This document shows positions 10,201-14,318 of a stretch of 17,222 bases of DNA, piece after piece; the stretch's first letter is position 1; the number at the start of each line of letters is the position of its first letter. This DNA comes from an uncultured Christensenella sp. (GTDB taxonomy: Bacteria > Bacillota > Clostridia > Christensenellales > DTU072): positions 1-17,222 of the forward strand of contig CAJLYQ010000044.1 in assembly GCA_905210905.1 (NCBI GenBank), written 5' to 3'. The position numbers and the translations under genes were made by a program. The notes beneath the pieces are model-generated. The model was not told the origin of the DNA and made no database searches. It worked only from the letters and a program-made list of their open reading frames with translations.

Positions 10201-10957
10201 CCACGGTCGTATCGCCGGTAACCGCAAAAGGAAGGGACGGCGACCAGGAATAACCTTCGACGTAGGGATACTTCGACAGGTCTACCTTCGGAGCGTCGCT
10301 CGCTTTAAGTTGCGCATTGGTGGGAAACTGTCCGCTCTTAAGCACTTTTCCGTCCGGGTCGACGAACTTAACCGTATAAGTCGTTTTGCTCGAACTGTAC
10401 GATGCGAAAACGTTTATCGCGGCGGTAATCTTGGTAAGATCGACCGTTTTGCCGTCTTTGTCTACCCATCCGACGAACTGCATTCCGTCAAGCGCGGGAG
10501 CCGCCGGGGCTTCTACCGAGCCGCCCGTAACGGTGTACTTCGACGCAAGCACGGTGGTACCGGATTTGTCGTAGAAAACGACGTTGGCGATCGTCGCGCC
10601 GTCTTCGACCAAAACGATTTTGAGCGTCGTCGTAGCGCCTTTGAACGTGATCGTCAGATTCTTTTCACCGACGGTTTTCAACGCTTCCGTGCTTTCGGCG
10701 GAAAGCATATACTTGCCGACGTTGACTTCGCCTTCGGTATCGTCGTCGTAAACGACCGACAGAACGATTGACGAAACGTCGAATTCGTTAAGAACGTAGT
10801 ACCCTTTGACGGTGTCTTCTTTAACGGCGATCGTCTTAACGTTCTTTTTCGAACCGAAAAGGCTGCACGCGGTCAAAGCCGTTACCGAAATGGCGATTAT
10901 CAGAGCCAGAACCAAAATTCTGACGACTCTGTTTCTAACCAAGCCCGTTTTTTTCAT
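1295..10957 (-). CDS. Giant BspA-like leucine-rich-repeat surface lipoprotein
   Basis: The 3220-residue product starts with a lipoprotein signal peptide: basic MKKTGLVRNRVVR, a hydrophobic core, then lipobox LTAC with Cys31 as the predicted lipidated residue. It should be exported and anchored to the outer face of the cell membrane. Approximate order: Ig-like segment 38-118; InlB-type B-repeat modules at 123-185 and 191-255, and a related one at 332-416 (the FVGW near 164 and LKGW near 379 are typical); an unassigned region 418-590; LRR block 1 at 590-1320; a B-repeat-like spacer 1378-1520 (FEGWFF); LRR block 2 at 1543-2290; spacer 2295-2400 (FMYW); LRR block 3 at 2423-3075; a beta-rich tail 3125-3220. 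The LRRs are BspA type (LRR_5), with the recurrent pattern I-x-x-x-AF-x-x-C/A-x-x-L-x-x-I-x-(I/L)-P. I count roughly fifty by eye. There is no LPXTG sorting signal. The ATG at 10957 is chosen because GGAGG lies 10 nt upstream and the signal peptide starts there. A longer frame to 11437 would overlap the next gene. Family members bind host or environmental proteins, but the ligand is unknown here. Confidence 0.93.
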   Translation of the reverse strand: MKKTGLVRNRVVRILVLALIIAISVTALTACSLFGSKKNVKTIAVKEDTVKGYYVLNEFDVSSIVLSVVYDDDTEGEVNVGKYMLSAESTEALKTVGEKNLTITFKGATTTLKIVLVEDGATIANVVFYDKSGTTVLASKYTVTGGSVEAPAAPALDGMQFVGWVDKDGKTVDLTKITAAINVFASYSSSKTTYTVKFVDPDGKVLKSGQFPTNAQLKASDAPKVDLSKYPYVEGYSWSPSLPFAVTGDTTVAMSITKKTFIVTFKYAKESSPDNYTTLDNLTAISEYDQDVSATKTKAEKEIAERGFEIVSSSSASTKIRANTEFKYIVRDASVAIKIYLDAEKTREYPSESTMRIGSVLTFPDSSAATMAGYTLKGWRVESRTDASLFREFSAESWTVSKDYGIDVIVYPVYMPRTVEVEFVFDFIERKTPDDATQSYKLTIRVSDVFAQGDAVTYAYVNELFEQIKQNKAAYLKQLDGQSAGTAVTGVATDNSSSVRKEIFDNDTLDIYGISYLTVGDETVRPGSGKTLSSSGIKFTVGLTAETKGIEWRAIADANGKTVAYEAAGYTGSADVNVFIPDNHKGETDETALPVKRIAADAFGTANLFVTHVPSGIEYIGANAFKGATIFGDLELPALTELGAGAFANVNFLGKTVTFRALTAISDEAFVSFKGEDVTINVLLDNTTYTEETESGSVTKKVLVSIGEKAFAEAKGIAAINLTENVISVGKNAFLNTGITEINGLSGVETVGDGAFAGTAMAVINLPKAKTVGEKAFADNDALVSLSIGTEAEEAATSFNFNAIGGSVNVKTIAFGKFVTEIIEDASVFAAAQSLATVTVAEGNNAYYAHENVLYKKIDANAYELVYYPANKTGTYKAEFGSAEATLKLDADKLANSVIALLDLTALGNRADISGTANTVYSVAIDEKIVAAATAAFGDAIVVTDAAKATVCYDEKTGLIYEKTEKTYVGEAPAEKEYDGARVIAGDRKATEIVVPATLGGLTVKSVKDGAFASYTLLEKLTIEATLESWNSSILDGATALKEFSVKGWKDGYKPVLADLKGNGWYDRNNVIFLGGKVIGYNDEAVIDGSRITVVTAEDAGKYFAEGITEGFFAGSDVTEVSLPSTVKTVYERAFANCRYLTSFKAEGLTFVGKEAFMNCIALEEITLNFASDESKMSAGVFAGCSALETVAIKGNVNANRVGSTIYYSLPARTFENCVKLTTADLGVINNFAKDDNGASYAFDGCTSLANFDFEKMIGSEIPAGAFRNCTSLVYAMLTTSSLEKIGQEAFAQCSALIYVRFGASVYEIGIAAFAGCNKALFELAYDNGGLLTEDAVVGVGDARSFEDGAQFFVSDKTDVSEIEFLKNKQITGNYPIISFETTENTEQSLGFAMSELQATMFIRESDLVAPSYAGYTFEGWFFEKEERNAVTFPIVVTQIKGGRLYAKYYNEKQGSLTASTDVKYVYYVGSAPEVKLNAGETANWKYIRNNGSIVDGVTFPLVVDMEKGDVITLVCEIKRESDGSVVAVKEFEEVGSIGYAITHYSGNNADRVKVPSVFDDGENGEADVIVLYAGAFATCVPEDFIVPDRVKAILKGVYDTDKITFREGATFGSGMKYVTVPASVEYIEDGVFTGENIEAIVFMEGSNLTQVTADAFAGSKWWQKQVVTASERSGFVIAGRTAIRFIGTADAAEVDGSGNAEVTTTRTFGFMKTDKSFDIYITIYYKDGTSETVTQTGVIADADLIENGVYKFNIGATTSGGTTINGIFAINSQDTEKFTYVAGKNVLYAKVPADRNVIAISVASSRDEEVTVPEGTIKLADGIFKGNATLKTIILNKELVIIGDEAFAFSGLTSVRYGATNTEQYLSSVEKAGKKAFEKTDWYTKNEKVILGTRFLKYNNVSGATTITITESITAIEDEAFANTSLTAINISTSTLKTIGAFAFKNSKIISIVLPASVESMARGVFYGCTALENADLSATKLTALADETFYENVKLTKIKLSASITSLGVNAIAKCALLAEIEADGISELTVLNGKFASGLEDTLWYKADKAEEKDEDTALVLGSVLVKYVVGKNAFNVLTETGKMTVVVPDGITVIAYRAFADAGVKDVTEIELPESVTEIGEYAFVGCVALTSIQLGGNVKIIGARAFANLMYLKTAVLPDGLEKIGDEAFMDTALCTEVTDEDGVRISDDGYTIPDSVTEIGSAAFYGVNSLTVINLGSGLVSIGANAFNTLKQGSSAQYASSNLYKVNWNLDVNERTAESEKAEIAPIEVLAQNIANSGAGKTIFTTSIEKRIRFYATKEVVEYVESEKFGYRDNWVQYEWNFYVTGTLPEIIPANDNYKIDSIRKEYLVEGDLPEPPHITDGDNTYTFMYWVEVADDSSEKRLEYPYVVTRDLKVNAKYYANEIQDASKKDDNGATFETVSTGTGAVAISGFSFAEGVENDTLYIPNKIGGAVVSAISMKSDDNSIKKLVITNASNFNGMSENVFRRFTALESIELYLAGSETADYKVEPVTLTAQYDGKTYEYVVYALYSADAAADKAYGTRLISVIGNLESATIAAREKGYEGDEMLDFEFVIPEGVTEILDGAMINCGFKTVRIPSTLTAIGTDAFGSYLERLRIPKSINLTDVTKDSINESAPIMQAKAGSPVVSAEYVEINGLKEANGLYGDFYAIANVLVGYETRILNYNALALPNSVNGIEITVIAGNVYYEATSTNRIHADSLSLPNNVYMICGDAFNGIDFTAISGAESYSKLEKVASGVFDNTTFYKDNNTSDGLYVGKILVKWESATENPVIKPDTIAISSGAFRGSRVVNVVIPDSVRSIGDNAFYNCVNLKSVTIPNGVVSIGDGAFWNCTSLEEVKIDTVGSNLATIGNNAFARAESLKTLRLPYNLKSIGEGAFNACKSLVTVSFDAYDEATGVIDETKPGQLIELGERAFLGATNLTEIKIPDGITVIKESTFEKCSSLVRVNFGASSKLKQIEASAFSECVKLGSMITIPEDYNTEKGRLGASLITMEMPNSLIKVGAKAFYGCQGMWGISFGYNLASLGSEAFANCKNLAKVEIRRTTAPTITGNTFDLTGNYRLRIYVGRDEAKTTKNAYVTAWNQAWNACEKYIYEIGDKPKITFKNTRGVTVVCETEVMISPSINFGDGEISSWKYESLQQIGETAVKRTKADGSDANVKDYGSQTYVVGDQTYYLLVADYDEIVMAMDVAGN

Positions 10958-10967
10958 TTTTGCGAAA

Positions 10968-10972
10968 CCTCC
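10968..10972 (-). promoter_or_regulatory. Ribosome binding site fixing the start of the giant lipoprotein
   Basis: GGAGG on the minus strand lies 10 nt before the ATG at 10957. An in-frame upstream ATG at 10984 would put this site inside the coding region, so the downstream ATG, which begins the signal peptide, is the supported start. Confidence 0.85.
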
Positions 10973-10999
10973 ATATTTACGCATTTCGTTTGCCCGTAA

Positions 11000-11043
11000 C
11001 GAGCGGCCGCTCGCTACGCCTGCCCGTATATACGCACGCGTGC
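11000..11043 (-). promoter_or_regulatory. Structured leader of the lipoprotein gene (two perfect palindromes)
   Basis: The roughly 118-nt leader between the predicted start site (about 11075) and the ATG contains CGAGCGGCCGCTCG (11000-11013), a perfect 14-bp palindrome able to fold with a GGCC loop. It also contains GCACGCGTGC (11034-11043), a perfect 10-bp palindrome. Two ACGGGCA copies, read on the minus strand, flank the 14-bp palindrome. These could be protein-binding sites or an RNA structure affecting stability or translation. No known riboswitch class was recognised. Confidence 0.4.
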
Positions 11044-11081
11044 GAGACGCACTTCGCCCATATATAAAAACAGTTATATAT

Positions 11082-11110
11082 AATATAACATATGAAACCA
11101 CGCTTGACAA
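11082..11110 (-). promoter_or_regulatory. Sigma-A promoter of the lipoprotein gene
   Basis: On the minus strand TTGTCA (11105-11110) and TATATT (11082-11087) are separated by exactly 17 bp, with an AT-rich stretch around the -10 box. Both boxes match consensus at five of six positions. Transcription would start near 11075. The promoter lies beyond the terminator of the upstream small gene, so the giant gene is probably monocistronic. Confidence 0.8.
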
Positions 11111-11184
11111 GGGGTAAATTCGCACAAACTGCGGTTTCTTGAAAAAACTGCCCTGAAAAATTCTCGTTCGGCGAATCCCATAAA

Positions 11185-11216
11185 AAAAACGTACCGCCGG
11201 AAAGGGATACGTTTTT
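11185..11216 (-). terminator. Intrinsic terminator after the YcxB-like gene
   Basis: The arms 11185-11193 and 11208-11216 are complementary over nine bases (AAAAACGTA with TACGTTTTT) around a 14-nt loop. On the minus strand the hairpin ends in a run of eight T. It begins 9 nt past the stop of the gene at 11226-11831, which it should separate from the lipoprotein gene. Confidence 0.75.
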
Positions 11217-11225
11217 GCATTTTTT

Positions 11226-11831
11226 TTATTCGTCTTCTTCCAAAGTAAGTTTTTTCTTTTTGGGCAATCCGCGGTATCTTTTGCGAATTTTGAACTTTTC
11301 CGCAGGAAGAATTTTTTTAAGAAAAGAAGAAATTTGCTCACATACTTCAGGCTCGTAATTTTTCGCCCAAATGTAATAAAACACGGATACCTGCGCATAG
11401 ATATAAATGCGCTTTTTACCGACAGAAATTTTTTCAATTCTGTCGTACGGGTGCGTTTCTATGAAAACAGGGTTCCCGTTATAGTCTATATTGGTTACCA
11501 CAAGTGCGTCTTCGTTAAATTCAAGTTTTTGCTGAACGATGCCTTTTTTCTCCATATCGACCTTATAACCGCCACTTGACGTGAGTATAAAAAGCACGAG
11601 AGCAATCAAAATCAGCAATACGCTTATACCGAAAAGAATGAGTATAAAAGCATTGCCCATCGCAAAAAACAATACTAGCCCTGCAATCAATAAAACCGAC
11701 AAAACGATAATTTCACGCAACCCGAAATATCGGCGCATATAGTACATACTGCACTTAAAATAATCGTCTTTGTTGGTATCGATAAAAATCGTCGGCCCGA
11801 CCGACCGTTCTATGTCTTTTTCGTTTTCCAT
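11226..11831 (-). CDS. Small membrane protein with YcxB-like C-terminal domain
   Basis: The 201-residue product has a short acidic N-terminus and then two adjacent hydrophobic helices, at about residues 41-57 and 60-84, forming a hairpin in the cytoplasmic membrane. A cytosolic domain at about 85-175 has the strand pattern of the YcxB-like family (a field starting GGYKVDMEKKG, then HPYDRIEKISVGKKRIYIY). The C-terminus is strongly basic and ends in an acidic LTLEEDE. The function of YcxB-like proteins is not established. The start is the most upstream in-frame ATG after a stop. No Shine-Dalgarno sequence precedes it, and the promoter -10 box ends 6 nt before it, so a leaderless mRNA is inferred. 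It uses more A+T-rich codons than the giant gene beside it. It is a single-gene unit with its own promoter and terminator. Confidence 0.82.
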   Translation of the reverse strand: MENEKDIERSVGPTIFIDTNKDDYFKCSMYYMRRYFGLREIIVLSVLLIAGLVLFFAMGNAFILILFGISVLLILIALVLFILTSSGGYKVDMEKKGIVQQKLEFNEDALVVTNIDYNGNPVFIETHPYDRIEKISVGKKRIYIYAQVSVFYYIWAKNYEPEVCEQISSFLKKILPAEKFKIRKRYRGLPKKKKLTLEEDE

Positions 11832-11837
11832 AGCACC

Positions 11838-11865
11838 ATTATAACAAAATCATACTTTTTGTCAA
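11838..11865 (-). promoter_or_regulatory. Perfect-consensus promoter of the YcxB-like gene
   Basis: On the minus strand TTGACA (11860-11865) and TATAAT (11838-11843) match consensus at all twelve positions with a 16-bp spacer. Only GGTGCT separates the -10 box from the ATG, so transcription should start at or within a base or two of the start codon. The perfect hairpin at 11874-11890 lies just upstream of the -35 box. Confidence 0.85.
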
Positions 11866-11873
11866 GACCGCAA

Positions 11874-11890
11874 GCAACGCCAAGCGTTGC
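11874..11890. repeat. Perfect inverted repeat upstream of the YcxB-like promoter
   Basis: GCAACGC (11874-11880) and GCGTTGC (11884-11890) are perfectly complementary with a CAA loop. The repeat sits 8 bp upstream of the -35 box at 11860-11865. It could be a regulator site or simply part of the palindrome-rich intergenic region. Nearby ACGCAATA (about 11899) and TATTGCGT (about 11947) form a second, wider inverted pair. Confidence 0.5.
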
Positions 11891-11960
11891 ATCTCATTAC
11901 GCAATAGGTATACTACTTGTATAAGCATATCGCACGACACAGGTTTATTGCGTTATCACC

Positions 11961-12009
11961 CCTCATCCGTCGGCAAAGCCGACACCTTCCCCCAAGGGGA
12001 AGGCTTTTT
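11961..12009 (+). repeat. Palindromic intergenic repeat: two tandem hairpins ending in a T-run
   Basis: GTCGGC-AAA-GCCGAC (11969-11983) is followed immediately by CCTTCCCC-CAA-GGGGAAGG (11985-12003) and CTTTTT. The block begins CCTCATCC. From general knowledge, this tandem-hairpin block resembles palindromic repeats scattered between genes in many gut Clostridia. Here only one copy is seen. In the plus direction the second hairpin plus T-run could act as a terminator, but no plus-strand gene precedes it. A third hairpin, CCCTTTC/GAAAGGG (12027-12045), follows. Confidence 0.65.
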
Positions 12010-12103
12010 ACGGTGATTGTAAGTTGCCCTTTCTCCCCGAAAGGGAATGCTGTGCCTATTCGTTTATATCCGAAATATACACCTTGTCACTCTTCACCCT
12101 ATC

Positions 12104-12118
12104 GGGCGGGCGGGTGGG
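12104..12118 (+). other. Canonical G-quadruplex motif
   Basis: Four runs of exactly three G are separated by single-base loops C, C and T (GGG at 12104, 12108, 12112 and 12116). This is the arrangement known to form very stable parallel quadruplexes. It lies in the gene-free region between the YcxB-like gene and the ABC operon. The first 14 bases of the window are identical to 12105-12118. Confidence 0.6.
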
Positions 12119-12149
12119 CGGACGCACTTTATTTTTCGTTCTAAACAAT

Positions 12150-12178
12150 AAAAAGCGGGAATTCACTTCTCGCTTTTT
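12150..12178. terminator. Terminator hairpin, probably closing the ABC exporter operon
   Basis: AAAAAGCGGGAA (12150-12161) pairs with TTCTCGCTTTTT (12167-12178), 12 bp with one G-T wobble, around the loop TTCAC. A-rich and T-rich arms make it functional in both directions. It is the first terminator-like hairpin with a T-run downstream of the exporter stop at 12343, though 164 nt away. The structured element at 12181-12336 lies between. Confidence 0.65.
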
Positions 12179-12180
12179 GC

Positions 12181-12336
12181 CCTTATAGGGGGTCAGTGGG
12201 GGAATCTCCCCCACGAACTACCGATTCAAGCGGAATGTGTCATTCCGCTTCCTTGGTAGTCCGACTCGTGCGTGATTAGATTTTGTCCGCACAAAGCGTA
12301 GCGACTGCCGCAAAATCCCGCACGACGTGTGGTCGG
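12181..12336. repeat. Multi-stem structured element, possible non-autonomous mobile repeat or 3' UTR RNA
   Basis: The stretch contains consecutive perfect or nested stems. GTGGGGGA-ATC-TCCCCCAC covers 12196-12214. ACTACC (12217-12222) pairs with GGTAGT (12255-12260), enclosing the perfect 10-bp hairpin AAGCGGAATG-TGT-CATTCCGCTT (12228-12250). An outer stem has CCGAC (12261-12265) with GTCGG (12332-12336), CGTGCG (12267-12272) with CGCACG (12319-12324), and ATTTTG (12280-12285) with CAAAAT (12311-12316). It begins with the near-palindrome CCTTATAGGG. No convincing ORF is present. It lies 6 bp past the exporter stop, so the operon transcript would include it. It could be a MITE-like insertion, a structured 3' UTR or an sRNA. 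I do not recognise a named RNA family. Confidence 0.55.
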
Positions 12337-12342
12337 CTATTT

Positions 12343-14316
12343 TTATTCTAATTCCACCGCCCCCGTATACAGCGCGTAATAACTGCCTTTAAGGGCGAGA
12401 AGTTCTTCGTGGCTGCCGCGCTCTATTACCCTGCCTTTATCGAGCACCATAATCGTATCTGCGTTTCTGACCGTGCTAAGTCTGTGAGCGATAATAAAGA
12501 CGGTTCTGCCCTTCATAAGTCTGTCCGTGCCTTCCTGCACGAGAAGTTCGGTTCTCGTATCTATAGACGAAGTGGCTTCGTCCATTATCATTACGGGCGC
12601 GTCCGCCACCGCCGCTCTTGCGATTGCGAGAAGTTGGCGTTGTCCTTGCGACAGGTTGGCTCCGTCGTTGGTAAGCATCGTGTTGTACCCTTCGGGCAAT
12701 CTCGTAATAAAGTCGTGCGCGTTGGCGATTTTTGCCGCGGCATACACTTCTTCGTCGGTTGCGTCAAGTCTGCCGTAACGAATGTTTTCCATAATCGTAC
12801 CGGTAAACAAACTCGTGTCCTGCAATACCATACCGAGCGAGCGGCGCAAATCCGCTTTCTTTATCTTGTTGATATTTATTCCGTCGTATCTTATCTTTCC
12901 GTCCGCTATATCGTAGAAACGGTTTATAAGGTTGGTTATCGTGGTTTTCCCTGCGCCCGTAGCGCCTACGAAAGCGTATTTTTCACCGGGTTTGGCGTGC
13001 AGCGAAACGTCGTGCAGAACGATTCTTTCGGGAACGTATCCGAAGTCCACTTCGCGCATTTCGATGTCACCTTTAAGCGGCGCATATGTAATCGTTCCGT
13101 CCGCCTGATGGGGGTGTTTCCACGCCCAAAGCCCCGTTCTTTCGGTCGTTTCGGTAAGTTCTCCGTTCTCGTCGTATTTTGCGTTCACGAGCGTGACGTA
13201 ACCGTTGTCCTGTTCGGGTTGTTCGTCCATAAGCGCGAATATTCTCTGCGCTCCGGCAAGCGCCATAACCACGGCGTTGAGTTGCTGCGAAACCTGTCCT
13301 ATCTGTATAGAGAATTGCCTGCCCATCGTAAGGAACCCTACCACGACGGGGATTATCGCCGACGCCGTTCTCGATACGCCGTTAAGTCCGACGTTTATTC
13401 CGCTGTAAACGATGATCAACGACCCGACGAACGCAAGACAAACGTACATTATGTTGCCCACGTTGCCTAATATAGGCATAAGCATATTTGCGTAAGTGTG
13501 TGCCTTTCTCGACGAATCGAAAAGTTCTTCGTTTACTTCATCGAACTGCTCTTCGATTTCGTGTTCGTGGTTAAACACCTTAATAACTTTCTGCCCGTGC
13601 ATCGTTTCTTCCATAAACCCTTCGGCTTTTGCCGTGGTTTTTTGCTGAGCGATAAAGTATTTCGCGCTCCGTCCGCCGACGTTTTTCGTCACGAACAACA
13701 TTACCACGGTAAACGCGATAACGATAAGCATCAGCCATAAACTGTAATAAACCATTATCACGAACACGACCGTAATCATAATGAGCGAGTTGAACACGGC
13801 GGGAATGGACTGACTGACCATTTCTCTTATCGCGTCGATATCGTTGGTGTAATAACTCATTATGTCGCCGTGCGTGTGCGTGTCGAAGTACTTGATCGGC
13901 AGGTTCTGCATACCGTTAAACATCTTCTTACGCATATCGTCCAAAAACTTTTGCGTAACTATTCCCATCGTGCGACTCTTGAGATACTGCGCGATTATTC
14001 CGAGAATATATATCAGCGCCATAACGGAAACGCCTATGGTAAGCGACTTGATTATCTCGTCCTTTACCTTGCCCGAATCGAGTAACGTACTCGTCATATT
14101 GATAATGTAAATGCTCGCTCCGCTCGTCGCTATCGCCGCAACGACCAAACATACCGCAACGAGTATAAGTTGCTTCTTGTTCGACGCGAACAGTTCTTTC
14201 ATTATCCGTACGAACGTCGTCTTGGCGTCCGACATATTCATCATTTTCTTTTTCGGCATACCGCCTTTTTCTTTCTTCATTTTCTTCGCCTTTTCGGGAG
14301 TTTTCACCGCGTCCAT
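12343..14316 (-). CDS. ABC exporter half-transporter, catalytically canonical subunit
   Basis: The 657-residue protein has a basic cytosolic N-terminus rich in Lys and Met (1-30), a six-helix transmembrane domain at about 50-345, and an ATPase domain at about 416-657. Motifs are Walker A GATGAGKTT (451-459), Q-loop Gln499, signature LSQGQ (555-559), Walker B VMIMDE (575-580) with catalytic Glu580, and H-loop His611. The Gln in place of the first Gly of LSGGQ is the change known in the canonical partner of heterodimeric exporters of the TM287/288 type. An insertion of about 50 residues (365-415) between membrane and ATPase domains carries the GLWAWKHPHQADGTITYAPL stretch. The ATG lies 2 nt after the upstream subunit's stop, and its AAGGAGG (14327-14333) is inside that gene, so translation is probably coupled. 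Likely role: export of drugs or other toxic or lipophilic compounds. Substrate unknown. Confidence 0.93.
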   Translation of the reverse strand: MDAVKTPEKAKKMKKEKGGMPKKKMMNMSDAKTTFVRIMKELFASNKKQLILVAVCLVVAAIATSGASIYIINMTSTLLDSGKVKDEIIKSLTIGVSVMALIYILGIIAQYLKSRTMGIVTQKFLDDMRKKMFNGMQNLPIKYFDTHTHGDIMSYYTNDIDAIREMVSQSIPAVFNSLIMITVVFVIMVYYSLWLMLIVIAFTVVMLFVTKNVGGRSAKYFIAQQKTTAKAEGFMEETMHGQKVIKVFNHEHEIEEQFDEVNEELFDSSRKAHTYANMLMPILGNVGNIMYVCLAFVGSLIIVYSGINVGLNGVSRTASAIIPVVVGFLTMGRQFSIQIGQVSQQLNAVVMALAGAQRIFALMDEQPEQDNGYVTLVNAKYDENGELTETTERTGLWAWKHPHQADGTITYAPLKGDIEMREVDFGYVPERIVLHDVSLHAKPGEKYAFVGATGAGKTTITNLINRFYDIADGKIRYDGININKIKKADLRRSLGMVLQDTSLFTGTIMENIRYGRLDATDEEVYAAAKIANAHDFITRLPEGYNTMLTNDGANLSQGQRQLLAIARAAVADAPVMIMDEATSSIDTRTELLVQEGTDRLMKGRTVFIIAHRLSTVRNADTIMVLDKGRVIERGSHEELLALKGSYYALYTGAVELE

Positions 14317-14318
14317 TT

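Noticed and set aside
10958..11437. 160-codon N-terminal extension of the giant lipoprotein
   Set aside because: It would overlap the 3' end of the YcxB-like gene, its terminator and the lipoprotein promoter, and would bury the signal peptide. The GGAGG-preceded ATG at 10957 is clearly better.
11917..12144. 75-codon plus-strand ORF in the hairpin-rich intergenic region
   Set aside because: It is the translation of palindromic repeats and the G-rich motif, with no ribosome binding site and no recognisable domain.
11870..12340. CRISPR-like array, because of several short palindromes
   Set aside because: The palindromes differ from one another and are not separated by regular spacers, and there are no cas genes.
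12409..13470. Plus-strand ORF antisense to the exporter subunit gene
   Set aside because: It is in codon register with a full ABC transporter gene that has all its motifs. The same applies to the frame at 14619-15581.
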